In this document: piece by piece, positions 8,491 to 16,987 of the stretch | How the letters are laid out: the number at the start of each line of letters is the position of its first letter | How positions within the stretch are numbered: the stretch's first letter is position 1 | NCBI GenBank assembly: GCA_949286705.1 | Contig: CASEDF010000001.1 | Span: 1-64,000 of the forward strand | DNA length: 64,000 nt | Source: an uncultured bacterium | Lineage (GTDB): Bacteria > Cyanobacteriota > Vampirovibrionia > Gastranaerophilales > Gastranaerophilaceae | Direction: 5' to 3' | Position numbers and translations under genes: made by a program | Notes under the pieces: model-generated | The model's input: the letters and a program-made list of their open reading frames with translations, nothing else | What the model was told of the DNA's origin: nothing | Databases searched by the model: none

Positions 8491-8958
8491 ATGGGACAGA
8501 TTTTAAGAAGAGAAAATATAGCAGAATTTGTCCGCAATCTTCAAAAAAGCGGAAAAACCGTTGTTGCAACAAACGGCTGCTTTGATATTCTTCATGTAGG
8601 ACATGTGAGATATCTTCAAAAATCAAAATCGTTTGGAGATTACCTGATAGTCCTTTTAAATTCCGACAAATCGGTAAGGTTAATTAAAGGTGAAGGACGC
8701 CCGATTAATAACGAAAATGACCGCGCTGAAATATTAACCGCATTAAACTGCGTTGATTATGTGGTATTATTTGATGAAACAAGCCCGCGTGACTTACTTG
8801 ACGAAATCAAGCCCGACGTTTATACAAAAGGCGCGGATTATAATATGGAAACACTTCCAGAAGCGGATATTATGAAAAAAAACGGAACAAAAGTTGAATT
8901 TATCGACTTTGTACCCGGCAAATCAACAACAAATACAATAAGTAAAATAAAGGAGTAG
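8491..8958 (+). CDS. rfaE2: D-glycero-beta-D-manno-heptose 1-phosphate adenylyltransferase
   Basis: Stand-alone counterpart of the C-terminal domain of HldE. It transfers AMP from ATP to heptose 1-phosphate, giving ADP-heptose for LPS core. The nucleotidyltransferase signature GCFDILHVGHVRYLQ (about 28-42) contains the HxGH catalytic motif, and VLLNSDKSVRLIKGEGRPI follows. At 155 residues it matches the split (RfaE2) form. It heads the run rfaE2-lpxD-lpxC-fabZ with 3 bases to lpxD, so it is part of a lipid A/LPS operon. A TGCTAAAAT box about 30 bases upstream of the start is the likely -10. Confidence 0.93.
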   Translation: MGQILRRENIAEFVRNLQKSGKTVVATNGCFDILHVGHVRYLQKSKSFGDYLIVLLNSDKSVRLIKGEGRPINNENDRAEILTALNCVDYVVLFDETSPRDLLDEIKPDVYTKGADYNMETLPEADIMKKNGTKVEFIDFVPGKSTTNTISKIKE

Positions 8959-8961
8959 GAT

Positions 8962-10056
8962 ATGAAGACTTTTTCGGTAGAAGAAATCACAAAGATTACA
9001 GGCGGAATGCTTACCAAAGCCTCAGATGTTGAAATTACACACATCGCACCGCCGTTACTCGCAGATGAAAAAACTCTGGCACTTGCACTCGGCGAAGATG
9101 AAATCGCCAACCTTTCAAAATCAAAAGCCAGAGCCGCACTTGTACCTTTAGGTGTCCAAATTGACGGCTTAACAACTATTGAAGTTGAAAGACCAAGACT
9201 TGCAATGATGAAATTGTTAAATCTTTTTTATGTGCCGCCTGCTGTCAATCAAGGTGTTCACCCGACAGCGGTTGTTGATCCTACTGCAAAATTAGGTCAA
9301 AATGTTTCAATCGGACCTAATGTTGTTATATCTGCAAATGCCGAAATAGGCGATCATTCAAAAATTCTTGCAAATTCCTACATCGGAAGCGGTGTAAAAA
9401 TAGGCATAAACTGCTTTTTCCACCCCGGTGTAAATATCGGTGACAGAGTAAAAATCGGAAACTACGTAATTTTACACCACGGAGTTTCACTTGGCGCGGA
9501 CGGTTTCAGCTTTGTAACAGAAAATCCTGATAACATTGAACAGGCAAGAAAAGAAGGCGAAATTAAAGAAGGTTCTCAAACAAAACATGTTATCTTCAAA
9601 ATTCCTTCAATAGGTTCTGTTGAAATCGGCAACAATGTAGAAATCGGTGCAAATACAACAATAGACAGAGGCACCATTGAAAATACAATCATCGGTGATG
9701 ATACAAAAATTGACGATCAGGTAATGATTGGTCATAACTGTAAAATCGGCAAAGGCTGCCTTTTAATATCTCAAGTCGGTATTGCCGGAAGCTGTGTAAT
9801 CGGCGACAGAGTAGTAATTGCCGGTCAAGCAGGTCTTGCCGATCATATCCAAATCGGTTCCGACACAATTATTGCAGCAAAAGCCGGTGTTACAAAATCC
9901 TTCCCCGAACGCTCAATCGTTGTAGGTATTCCGGCTGTTCCGAGAAAAGAATTTATCAAACAGCTTAAAACAATGAAAGACGCTCAGGAAATTATCGCGA
10001 AATTCAGAAAATATGAACCGATGCTTAATGCATTTGAAGAGGCACACAACGAATAA
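8962..10056 (+). CDS. lpxD: UDP-3-O-acylglucosamine N-acyltransferase
   Basis: Adds the second 3-hydroxyacyl chain to UDP-3-O-acyl-glucosamine in lipid A synthesis, as a cytosolic trimer. An N-terminal LpxD-type uridine-binding domain (about 1-100) is followed by a left-handed beta helix of hexapeptide repeats (VGP, IGD, IGS types). The catalytic-site segment DQVMIGHNCKIGKGC lies at about residue 252-266. A C-terminal helix (KEFIKQLKTMKD) closes the protein. The length of 364 is slightly above the usual 340. Its stop overlaps the lpxC start by one base (TAATG). Confidence 0.94.
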   Translation: MKTFSVEEITKITGGMLTKASDVEITHIAPPLLADEKTLALALGEDEIANLSKSKARAALVPLGVQIDGLTTIEVERPRLAMMKLLNLFYVPPAVNQGVHPTAVVDPTAKLGQNVSIGPNVVISANAEIGDHSKILANSYIGSGVKIGINCFFHPGVNIGDRVKIGNYVILHHGVSLGADGFSFVTENPDNIEQARKEGEIKEGSQTKHVIFKIPSIGSVEIGNNVEIGANTTIDRGTIENTIIGDDTKIDDQVMIGHNCKIGKGCLLISQVGIAGSCVIGDRVVIAGQAGLADHIQIGSDTIIAAKAGVTKSFPERSIVVGIPAVPRKEFIKQLKTMKDAQEIIAKFRKYEPMLNAFEEAHNE

Positions 10057-10865
10057 TGGGAACACTCAAAAAACAAATCGAAATAACCGGTAACGGCTTG
10101 ATGAAAAATAAGCCCTGCAAAGTAACTTTTTTCCCTTCAAACGAAGGTAAAATAAGATATTTTGTAAAAGGCGAAGAAGCTTTCACCGCGGACATAGACA
10201 ACCTGATTTCAACAGATCATTGCGTAACTCTCGGAAACAAAAAATCAAGAGTTATGCTTGAAGAACACCTGTCAGCCGCAATGGCATTTTGCGGAATAGA
10301 TTCGGTTGATATCTGTATGGATGAGAGCGAAGTTCCGGCTCTTGACGGAAGCGCAAAAGGCTGGGTTGATCTTTTTAAACAAGCCGGTATTGAAAAATCA
10401 AAACCTGAATATTATACGGTTACTGAACCGATTTATTATCTGAACGGCAAAACCAGTATGATAATTCTGCCGGATAAAGATTTGTTTATATCTTATGCTG
10501 TGAATTATGACCATCCGGATTTGACAAGACGCTGGGTTAATTACAATCCGAAAAATCCTGATGAAATTATTGAAGCCAGAACTTTCGGATTTTATAAAGA
10601 TCTGAAAAAATTCCAGATGTTCGGATTTGCGCAGGGTGTAACTCAGGAAAATACTGTTGGTTTAACGGATGACGGCTACACAACAGAATTACGTTCCGAA
10701 AATGAACCTATAAAACATAAAATCCTTGATGTTATAGGAGATTTGTATTTAACAGGCGTAAACCCGCTTAATCTAAAGGCACAAATCCTTGTCAAAGAAG
10801 CGGGACATGCCGTGCATTTAAAAGTTGCAAAAATTTTAAAAGATAAATTAATAGAGACTAAATAA
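10056..10865 (+). CDS. lpxC: UDP-3-O-acyl-N-acetylglucosamine deacetylase
   Basis: Zinc amidase that commits UDP-acyl-GlcNAc to lipid A. It has EEHLSAAMAFCGID with the first zinc histidine (about 69), EVPALDGSAKGWV, and the C-terminal motif KHKILDVIGDLYL with the remaining zinc ligands; GHAVH near the end matches the family's catalytic histidine region. At 269 residues it is shorter than the E. coli enzyme (about 305) but retains both halves. It is translationally coupled to lpxD. fabZ follows after 11 bases with an AAGGAG site. Confidence 0.93.
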   Translation: MGTLKKQIEITGNGLMKNKPCKVTFFPSNEGKIRYFVKGEEAFTADIDNLISTDHCVTLGNKKSRVMLEEHLSAAMAFCGIDSVDICMDESEVPALDGSAKGWVDLFKQAGIEKSKPEYYTVTEPIYYLNGKTSMIILPDKDLFISYAVNYDHPDLTRRWVNYNPKNPDEIIEARTFGFYKDLKKFQMFGFAQGVTQENTVGLTDDGYTTELRSENEPIKHKILDVIGDLYLTGVNPLNLKAQILVKEAGHAVHLKVAKILKDKLIETK

Positions 10866-10876
10866 GGAGAAATTTT

Positions 10877-11317
10877 ATGACAGAAGAAGTATTGAGTTTT
10901 GACATTATGCAGATTATGGAAATGCTGCCGCACAGATATCCTTTTTTGCTGGTAGATAAAATTACTGAATGTGTACCGGGCAAATACGCAAAAGGTTACA
11001 AAAATATGACAATGAATGAAGGATTTTTCCAGGGACATTTCCCGAACAATCCGATTATGCCGGGCGTTTTACAACTGGAAGCTATGGCACAATGTTCAGC
11101 ACCGATTTTATTAAAAATGCCTGAATTTAACGGCAAATTAGCACTTTATGCAGGGGTTGAAAATGCACGTTTCAAAAATATCGTAAGACCCGGCGACAAA
11201 TTCGAAATGGAAATTGAACTCTTAAAAGTCAAAGGTCCTATATGCAAAGCTCATGGTATCGGACGGGTTGACGGCAAAATCGCAGTCGAAGCAGATATGA
11301 TGTTTGCTTTAAAATAA
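10877..11317 (+). CDS. fabZ: 3-hydroxyacyl-ACP dehydratase FabZ
   Basis: Dehydrates 3-hydroxyacyl-ACP in fatty acid elongation. The hot-dog fold signature is complete: LPHRYPFLLVDKI with the catalytic His (about 16-28), and GHFPNNPIMPGVLQLEAMAQ with the catalytic Glu (about 52-71). The length of 146 is typical. It is the last gene of the rfaE2-lpxD-lpxC-fabZ run, a usual pairing because FabZ and the Lpx enzymes compete for 3-hydroxyacyl-ACP. An intrinsic terminator follows directly. Confidence 0.95.
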   Translation: MTEEVLSFDIMQIMEMLPHRYPFLLVDKITECVPGKYAKGYKNMTMNEGFFQGHFPNNPIMPGVLQLEAMAQCSAPILLKMPEFNGKLALYAGVENARFKNIVRPGDKFEMEIELLKVKGPICKAHGIGRVDGKIAVEADMMFALK

Positions 11318-11322
11318 TTAAT

Positions 11323-11354
11323 AAAGACTTCCTTGTTGGAAGTCTTTATTTTTG
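11323..11354 (+). terminator. Intrinsic terminator after fabZ
   Basis: Perfect 10-bp stem AAAGACTTCC/GGAAGTCTTT with a 5-base loop followed by ATTTTTG. It ends the lipid A operon. Confidence 0.85.
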
Positions 11355-11397
11355 TAGTAAAATATAGGTGTGTACACTAATAAGAAGGAAGAAATTT

Positions 11398-13080
11398 ATG
11401 AAAACACTTTCACCATTACAAATCGAAAGATTAAAATACCAGCCGAAACTCCCTGCATGTCTTGCATTAGGGATAAACAGCCTTGAACTGGTTGAAGGAT
11501 CCTCTACCCAATCAGTAAGAGATCAGGAACAAATCCAAAATTTATTTAAAAATACTTACGGCAAACCGGTTGTAACATTTAAAAATTCTATATCAATGAC
11601 AACATCAGAGCCGAGAAACGTAGGCGTAATCCTTTCCGGCGGTCAAGCACCGGGAGGACACAACGTAATTGCCGGACTTTATGACGCATTAAAACAGGCA
11701 AATTCCTCCAACAAATTATACGGATTTTTAGGCGGTCCGTCAGGCATTATTGACGGCAAATACGTAGAATTCACCGATGAATTTATTGACAGATACAGAA
11801 ATACCGGCGGTTTTGATATTATAGGCTCCGGCAGAACAAAGCTTGAAACAGAAGAACAATTCCAAAAATCATGGGACGTTTGCAAAAAGCTTAACATTTC
11901 CGCTGTTGTAATAATCGGCGGGGACGATTCAAACACAAATGCGGCTATGCTTGCCGAATGGTTTGTAAAAAATAACGCAGGAATTCAGGTTATCGGATGT
12001 CCGAAAACTATTGACGGCGACTTGAAAAACGACCAGATTGAAATTTCGTTCGGCTTTGACACTGCAACAAAAACTTACGCGGAATTAATCGGAAACATCC
12101 AACGCGACGCAAATTCCGCAAAAAAATACTGGCACTTTATTAAAATTATGGGCAGAAGCGCATCACACGTTGCTCTGGAAGCTGCACTCCAAACTCAGCC
12201 AAATATAACTTTGATTTCCGAAGAAGTTGAAGAAAAGAAAATGTCACTTGAACAAATCGTAAATTACATGACAAATATCATTGTAAAACGTGCAGATATT
12301 GGTAAAAACTTCGGTATAGCAATTATTCCGGAAGGCTTAATTGAATTTATACCCGAGATGAAATCAATGATTGCGAACTTAAATGATATTATGGCATCAT
12401 TGGAAACAGACCCTGACTTTGTAAACGCAACAACAATCAGAGAAAAATTTGATATTGTGGAAAACAGACTTGATCCTGACAATGCAAAAGTTTACAATTC
12501 ACTTCCTGTATTAATCAAAGGTCAATTGCTGGCAGACAGGGATCCGCACGGTAATGTTCAGGTGTCAAAAATCGAAACCGAAAAATTGTTAATCGAAATG
12601 ATTTCAACAAGACTTGATGAATTGAAATCACAAGGTGACTATATCGGCAAATTCTCACCGCAGTCACATTTCTTCGGCTATGAAGGAAGATGCGCATTCC
12701 CGTCAAACTTTGACGCTGATTACTGCTACTCATTAGGCTTTAACGCATTTGCATTAATCAACTTCGGTCTGACCGGATACCTGTCATCAGTCAGAAACCT
12801 TACAGCACCTGCAGATGAATGGATTGCAGGCGGTGTACCTTTGACAATGATGATGAATATGGAAAAACGCCACGGTGAAATGAAACCGGTTATCCAAAAA
12901 GCATTAGTAAGACTTGACGGACCCGTTTTCAAAGAATTGGAACAAAACAGAGAAGACTGGGCAATGAATGACAGATATTTATTCCCCGGAGCTGTTCAGT
13001 ATTTTGGACCGTCTTGCGTATGCGACGTTACAACCTGCACATTGCAGCTAGAACGTTCAAAATCATTAGTAAATGCATAA
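11398..13080 (+). CDS. pfp: PPi-dependent phosphofructokinase, long form
   Basis: Diphosphate--fructose-6-phosphate phosphotransferase, a reversible glycolytic enzyme using PPi. The ATG at 11398 is chosen because AAGGAAGAA precedes it; a GTG 30 bases upstream lacks a site. The N-terminal motif [16 protein letters not shown] is followed by the GGDDSNTNA segment (about 174), where the Asp replaces the ATP-type Gly, and by [11 protein letters not shown] (about 202), with the Lys of PPi-type enzymes. [13 protein letters not shown] binds the sugar phosphate. The length of 560 fits the long plant-like/spirochete class. A terminator follows. Confidence 0.93.
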   Translation: MKTLSPLQIERLKYQPKLPACLALGINSLELVEGSSTQSVRDQEQIQNLFKNTYGKPVVTFKNSISMTTSEPRNVGVILSGGQAPGGHNVIAGLYDALKQANSSNKLYGFLGGPSGIIDGKYVEFTDEFIDRYRNTGGFDIIGSGRTKLETEEQFQKSWDVCKKLNISAVVIIGGDDSNTNAAMLAEWFVKNNAGIQVIGCPKTIDGDLKNDQIEISFGFDTATKTYAELIGNIQRDANSAKKYWHFIKIMGRSASHVALEAALQTQPNITLISEEVEEKKMSLEQIVNYMTNIIVKRADIGKNFGIAIIPEGLIEFIPEMKSMIANLNDIMASLETDPDFVNATTIREKFDIVENRLDPDNAKVYNSLPVLIKGQLLADRDPHGNVQVSKIETEKLLIEMISTRLDELKSQGDYIGKFSPQSHFFGYEGRCAFPSNFDADYCYSLGFNAFALINFGLTGYLSSVRNLTAPADEWIAGGVPLTMMMNMEKRHGEMKPVIQKALVRLDGPVFKELEQNREDWAMNDRYLFPGAVQYFGPSCVCDVTTCTLQLERSKSLVNA

Positions 13081-13086
13081 TAAATC

Positions 13087-13117
13087 AATAGGAGGCTTTA
13101 ACAGCCTCCTATTTTTT
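13087..13117. terminator. Bidirectional terminator after pfp
   Basis: Stem AATAGGAGGCT/AGCCTCCTATT with a 5-base loop and a T-run. It terminates pfp and overlaps the end of the convergent 106-residue gene. Confidence 0.85.
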
Positions 13118-13429
13118 AACTATTTTTTCAAAATCCTTTTTCATTTTATACTCTTTTACGAGTTTTTTAAAAGCTTTTTCTTCAGGTGTTTTTATTCTAA
13201 ATTTATTCAAAAACCAAACCTTTGCCATTTTTAGACCATATGGCGAAAACAACGGCACTTTTACTTCCATTGCTTTAGCTTTTAGTGCGTCATCAAAGTT
13301 GCTGACAGCAAGTTTTGCATATTCTTTTGCGGCATTTTTAAACCCTTTATAATCTCCTATAAAAGCGGAATAAACCTGTTCGTTTTTCAATGATGACAAT
13401 CTTTCAATAATAGGTAATATTTTAACCAT
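13109..13429 (-). CDS. Uncharacterised lysine-rich 106-residue protein
   Basis: The start is placed at the ATG at 13429 because GAGGAGGAAAA lies just in front; an earlier in-frame ATG lacks a site. The product is helical and basic, with segments EQVYSAFIGDYKGFKNAAKEY and KLVKEYKMKKDFEKIVKK. No membrane segment, cysteine cluster or known family is seen. It converges on pfp and shares its terminator. Function unknown. Confidence 0.6.
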   Translation of the reverse strand: MVKILPIIERLSSLKNEQVYSAFIGDYKGFKNAAKEYAKLAVSNFDDALKAKAMEVKVPLFSPYGLKMAKVWFLNKFRIKTPEEKAFKKLVKEYKMKKDFEKIVKK

Positions 13430-13557
13430 TTTTCCTCCTCGGGAATAAAATATTAACACCCTACAAAATTTTTGTCAATGTTACTTTATGTAAAAAAATT
13501 TGTAAAATCCAAAAGTTTTGCCTCAAAAAATCCGTCCCTGAGAATAGGAGAACAATT

Positions 13558-13722
13558 ATGGCAGAACCGATTAAACCTGTAACAGGCAACACAGTAGGCA
13601 GTATTATACAAAAACTTGATAAAAAACTTCCTGAAAACAATCCGAGTATTTTTATGAAACCGCAGGACGCTGATGAAACAGCTATTCCAAGTGATTTCAT
13701 ATTCAAACAATTGTATACTTAG
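13558..13722 (+). CDS. Small uncharacterised protein, 54 residues
   Basis: A short frame starting MAEPIKPVTGNTVGSIIQKL behind a good ATAGGAGAAC site. It is rich in Pro, Asn and Lys, with no hydrophobic stretch and no known motif. It ends 4 bases inside the convergent M29 peptidase gene. The ribosome site and clean frame argue that it is real; nothing shows its function. Similar small proteins with a TGNTVGSII-type opening should be sought in relatives. Confidence 0.5.
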   Translation: MAEPIKPVTGNTVGSIIQKLDKKLPENNPSIFMKPQDADETAIPSDFIFKQLYT

Positions 13723-14825
13723 ATAAGGAATTTACCGTTTTCGTAAATAAGAACGTCGTCGGCAAAAATTTTGCCTCCGTTTTTCATATTTTTAATTAAA
13801 TCCCAGTGAAGTCCGGAAACATTTTTGCCGCCTGTTTCAGGGTATGAAGCGCCGACAGCCATATGGATTGCGCCGCCGATTTTTTCATCAAAAAGAATAT
13901 TGCCGGTAATCTCCTGAATCATATCGTTTGTGCCGACTGCAATTTCACCAATGCCGCGGGAGCCTTCATCCATATCAAGCATTGCGTGCAAGAATTCTTC
14001 ACCCTTATCCGCAGAGGCTTTTACAACTTTTCCGCTTTCAATCCAAAGATGAACCCCGTGAGCTTCATTTCCTCTGTAATTTTGCGGGTAATCAAAATAG
14101 ATTTCGCCGTTTATTCCGTCCTCTACGGGAGATGTAAAAACTTCACCGTCAGGGTAATTATTCAAACCTGAACAGCTAATCCACTTTCTGCCTTCTACGT
14201 TAAACGTTATATCAGTTCTGTCGCCTGTTATGTGTAATTTTTTAACTTTATTCAAATATTCTGCCCATTTGGATTGTTTTTCGTCCAATTCTCTTAATTT
14301 TTCGACGGGATTTTCCAGATTTAAGTAACAGGAATTGAATAAAAATTCAGCATATTCATCAAAAGACATGCCGGCTTCCTGAGCAAGAGCATGGGTCGGT
14401 ACATCACAGATAACCCATTTGGCAGAACCCTCTGCAGAACGCTTCATCAAAAGTTCAGATAATGGCTTTGTAGCTTTTCCTCTGCGCGCAAGCTTTTTGA
14501 GATCCGCACGCTTCATACTTTTTGTATTTAAAGGGCTGCCAATGGAAATAAATTTATCAACTCTTTCATATTCAAGTTTTGAAATAGGATCAACATAATC
14601 CAGCTGCTCATCGGAGGCATATTTTATAAACAACTCCGCCATATCACCGAGCCCGGTTCTGACTAAAGGATGTCCGCCGCGTTCCAGAACGCGTTTATAA
14701 ACCGCTCTTACAAGATCCTTTGCATAAACGCTTTCCGATCTGATTTCAACAAGGTCGCCTTTTTGAACGTCAACCGAATAATCAACGAGGACTTCCGCAT
14801 ATTTATCCCAGATGGTTTTATTCAT
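13719..14825 (-). CDS. Aminopeptidase, M29 (AmpS/PepS) family
   Basis: Metallo-aminopeptidase of the thermophilic-aminopeptidase family. The C-terminal half has the M29 pattern: NNYPDGEVFTSPVEDGINGE, where Glu residues bind metal, then GTNDMIQEITGNILFDEKIG, GGAIHMAVGASYP and SGLHWDLIKNM, with the metal-site histidines. The length of 368 is slightly shorter than the usual 400-410. Its start overlaps the 3' end of lpxA by 8 bases, so the two are in one transcript, although the pairing has no obvious functional logic. Cytosolic. Confidence 0.9.
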   Translation of the reverse strand: MNKTIWDKYAEVLVDYSVDVQKGDLVEIRSESVYAKDLVRAVYKRVLERGGHPLVRTGLGDMAELFIKYASDEQLDYVDPISKLEYERVDKFISIGSPLNTKSMKRADLKKLARRGKATKPLSELLMKRSAEGSAKWVICDVPTHALAQEAGMSFDEYAEFLFNSCYLNLENPVEKLRELDEKQSKWAEYLNKVKKLHITGDRTDITFNVEGRKWISCSGLNNYPDGEVFTSPVEDGINGEIYFDYPQNYRGNEAHGVHLWIESGKVVKASADKGEEFLHAMLDMDEGSRGIGEIAVGTNDMIQEITGNILFDEKIGGAIHMAVGASYPETGGKNVSGLHWDLIKNMKNGGKIFADDVLIYENGKFLI

Positions 14826-15633
14826 TTTCGCCGCCTTCTAATGAATGGTGACAGTGTTTGTGAGATTTTAATAAAACTCCGCGTTTTGATGTTTGAATAA
14901 ATTCAATCATTTTTTCAATATATTCATTCATCGGAATTTCGGCCTTAATTTTTTCAATAGCCTGAGTTGTGTTAAATTCGTCTGAGATAAGAAGTTTAAA
15001 AGCTTCATTTACTGCAGTTCTGGTTTCCTGAGGAATTCCGCGGCGCTTCATGGCAACAACATTAAGTCCGCAAGGATAAGCAGGACGTCCGTCGCATTTT
15101 GAATAAGGTAAAATATCCTGACGGGAAGCTGAAAATCCTGATATAATCGCCATATCACCTATTCTTACATTTTGATGGAACACACACATACCGCCGACAA
15201 ACGCACCGAATCCGACATGAACATGCCCGCCTAAAGTTACAAGATTGGCGAGAATAACCTGATCTTCAAGTACACAGTTATGAGCAATATGAGATCCGAC
15301 CATCAGTAAACATTTGTTGCCTATTCTTGTGGTAAAATCGCCGCATGCAGCGCCTCTGTGAATAGTTACGTTTTCTTTTATGATAGTATCGTCGCCGATT
15401 ACAACTTTTGTTTCTTCACCTTTATATCCTAAATCCTGCGGTTCCGAACCGATTGTTGCAAACGGAGAAATCGTACATCTTTCGCCGATTTCTGCATGTT
15501 CAATATAGGCATTTGCAATAACTCTTGTTTTGCTGCCGATTTTTACATTTTCGCCTATAACAACGTACGGGCCTATAATCGCATCTTCCGCAATCTGTGC
15601 TGACGGATGAATAACTGCTGTCTTGTCTATCAT
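14818..15633 (-). CDS. lpxA: UDP-N-acetylglucosamine O-acyltransferase
   Basis: First enzyme of lipid A synthesis, a cytosolic trimer that puts a 3-hydroxyacyl chain on UDP-GlcNAc. The protein is a run of hexapeptide repeats (VIHPSAQIAEDAIIGP, IGENVKIGSK). It also has the LpxA-type segment GSHIAHNCVLEDQVILANLVT with the catalytic His, and a C-terminal helical domain (GLNVVAMKRRGIPQETRTAVNEAFKLL, split here for length). The length is 271; the extra C-terminal tail is rich in His and Cys (KSHKHCHHS), which is unusual. An AGAGAGG site precedes the ATG. Confidence 0.93.
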   Translation of the reverse strand: MIDKTAVIHPSAQIAEDAIIGPYVVIGENVKIGSKTRVIANAYIEHAEIGERCTISPFATIGSEPQDLGYKGEETKVVIGDDTIIKENVTIHRGAACGDFTTRIGNKCLLMVGSHIAHNCVLEDQVILANLVTLGGHVHVGFGAFVGGMCVFHQNVRIGDMAIISGFSASRQDILPYSKCDGRPAYPCGLNVVAMKRRGIPQETRTAVNEAFKLLISDEFNTTQAIEKIKAEIPMNEYIEKMIEFIQTSKRGVLLKSHKHCHHSLEGGENE

Positions 15634-15770
15634 AATTACCTCTCTTCTTAACTTACGATAAACTAATTATATTATAAATTCCCTGCCGGCTCAATATTTT
15701 AATATTATCTTAATCTCTTGCACTTGGAGCTTAAATTTGATATAATAATACCACAATGGAGGTTAAACAA

Positions 15771-16886
15771 ATGAACACAAATACGCACTATGACTACTTT
15801 TCACTCAGGGGGGGGGGCAGTAGCTTAACCTCCGCAGACAACTTTTTTATCTGTCATGCTGAACTCGTTTCAGCATCTTGCAATCGGGACAATGTAAAAG
15901 CCCCTCTCCGGTCACTACGTGACACCCTCTCCCCTAGGGGGCGAGGGAAATTAATCTGTCATCCTGAGGTGCCGATGGCACAACAACACATTAGGGCTTT
16001 TTGGAATTTTACTGGTCATCCTAAGGCTTTAGCCGAAGGATCGCAAAAAGTTAATGAGATGCTGAAACAAGTTCAGCATGACAGAAATACCTTCCCTCGC
16101 CCCTTGGGGAGAGGGATTAAGGGAGAGGGGCAAGGCTGTGACAAAACCGTGAGCAAAGCTCACAGAAAATTCTTAGTGCCTTACTGTCTTAGTAACTTAG
16201 TATCTTCTAAGAAAGCCGCCTTTACCTTAGCCGAGGTGCTTATCACCCTCGGCATCATCGGCATTGTTGCCGCTATGACTATTCCGACACTCATATCAAA
16301 ATTCCAGGAAAAATCTCTGGAGTCTCAATTTAAAAAAACATATTCATTGTTAAATCAAGCGCTGCAGCTTACTAATTATGAAAACGGAGTTGAATACAAA
16401 TGTTATTCCAAAACCACAGATTTTGAAAATTCCGATTATTATGAATATTCACAATGCAAAGAGTTTCAAGAAGCCTTTTTTAAAAATTTAAAGTATTTAA
16501 AATATGATGTTGTTAATGAAACGACTGTTGACTATAAAACAAAAGAAGAAGTTCTTGCAGAGGGCGGCGGGATAACAAATCCGGCTTGTTCATTCAAATA
16601 CTTAGTAGCAAATACATACAAATATTATTTACCTGACGGAAGTATTGTATATGCAAATCCTAGAAATAGTGATACTGGCGGTATCTTTATGATTGTTGAC
16701 ATAACCGGCGATAAAGGGCCTAACAAGTGGGGATATGATGTTTTTCAACTATCTCCGACTAAAAGAAAAAACGGTTCTGTGAGAATAAATGAAGCTATTT
16801 GTGCAATATGGGAAAAAGGCGGCAAAAGAACACAAAATATCCTCAATAATATTGATGAAGTAAGTGATGACTGGTTTGCAGATTAA
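15771..16886 (+). CDS. Type IV pilin-like protein with repeat-built N-terminal extension and poly-G switch (ON)
   Basis: The pilin signature KKAAFTLAEVLITLGIIGIV is at about residues 145-164, and the C-terminal VDITGDKGPNKWGYDVF motif is shared with other pilins here. The ATG at 15771 follows GGAGG; the ATG at 15756 overlaps that site. A run of 10 G (15808-15817) lies 12 codons in and keeps the frame open. With 9 G the frame would hit TAA within a few codons. Residues 20-140 are translated repeats (CHAELVSAS, MLKQVQHD, LSPRGRGK). Normal prepilin leaders are much shorter. Either the extension is real and removed, or the true start is internal. Confidence 0.75.
   Translation: MNTNTHYDYFSLRGGGSSLTSADNFFICHAELVSASCNRDNVKAPLRSLRDTLSPRGRGKLICHPEVPMAQQHIRAFWNFTGHPKALAEGSQKVNEMLKQVQHDRNTFPRPLGRGIKGEGQGCDKTVSKAHRKFLVPYCLSNLVSSKKAAFTLAEVLITLGIIGIVAAMTIPTLISKFQEKSLESQFKKTYSLLNQALQLTNYENGVEYKCYSKTTDFENSDYYEYSQCKEFQEAFFKNLKYLKYDVVNETTVDYKTKEEVLAEGGGITNPACSFKYLVANTYKYYLPDGSIVYANPRNSDTGGIFMIVDITGDKGPNKWGYDVFQLSPTKRKNGSVRINEAICAIWEKGGKRTQNILNNIDEVSDDWFAD
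15808..15817 (+). repeat. Poly-G tract (10 G), candidate phase-variation switch
   Basis: Ten consecutive G in an AT-rich genome, located 12 codons after the start of the pilin-like gene. Frame check: 10 G joins the ATG to the pilin frame; loss of one G leads to TAA after a few codons. It parallels the 9-G tract at 42232-42240. Confidence 0.75.
15845..16150. repeat. Nested palindromic repeats inside a pilin coding region
   Basis: An inverted pair CTGTCATGCTGAACTCGTTT (about 15849) and its near reverse complement (about 16058-16085) frames the block. Between and after are CCCTCTCC/GGGGAGAGGG units (15900-15950 and 16090-16130) and GTCATCCT units (15958 and 16016). The unit at 15900-15950 is the same family, in opposite orientation, as the one at 36930-36975. 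All are read through in the pilin frame. Confidence 0.7.
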
Positions 16887-16925
16887 AATACAGGTTGAGC
16901 AAATATACAAACCTGTATTTTAATC
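16885..16925 (+). terminator. Intrinsic terminator after pilin-like gene
   Basis: AAAATACAGGTT pairs with AACCTGTATTTT across a 13-base loop and is followed by TAAT; the first strand overlaps the stop codon. Confidence 0.7.
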
Positions 16926-16987
16926 TCTTTCTTCCATATTTCCATTTTTGTCGTAAAATAGAAATATACAATTTTTAAGAGGGAATT

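Noticed and set aside
15756-15770. ATG at 15756 as start of the pilin-like gene
   Set aside because: It overlaps the GGAGG that serves the ATG at 15771 and has no ribosome site of its own.
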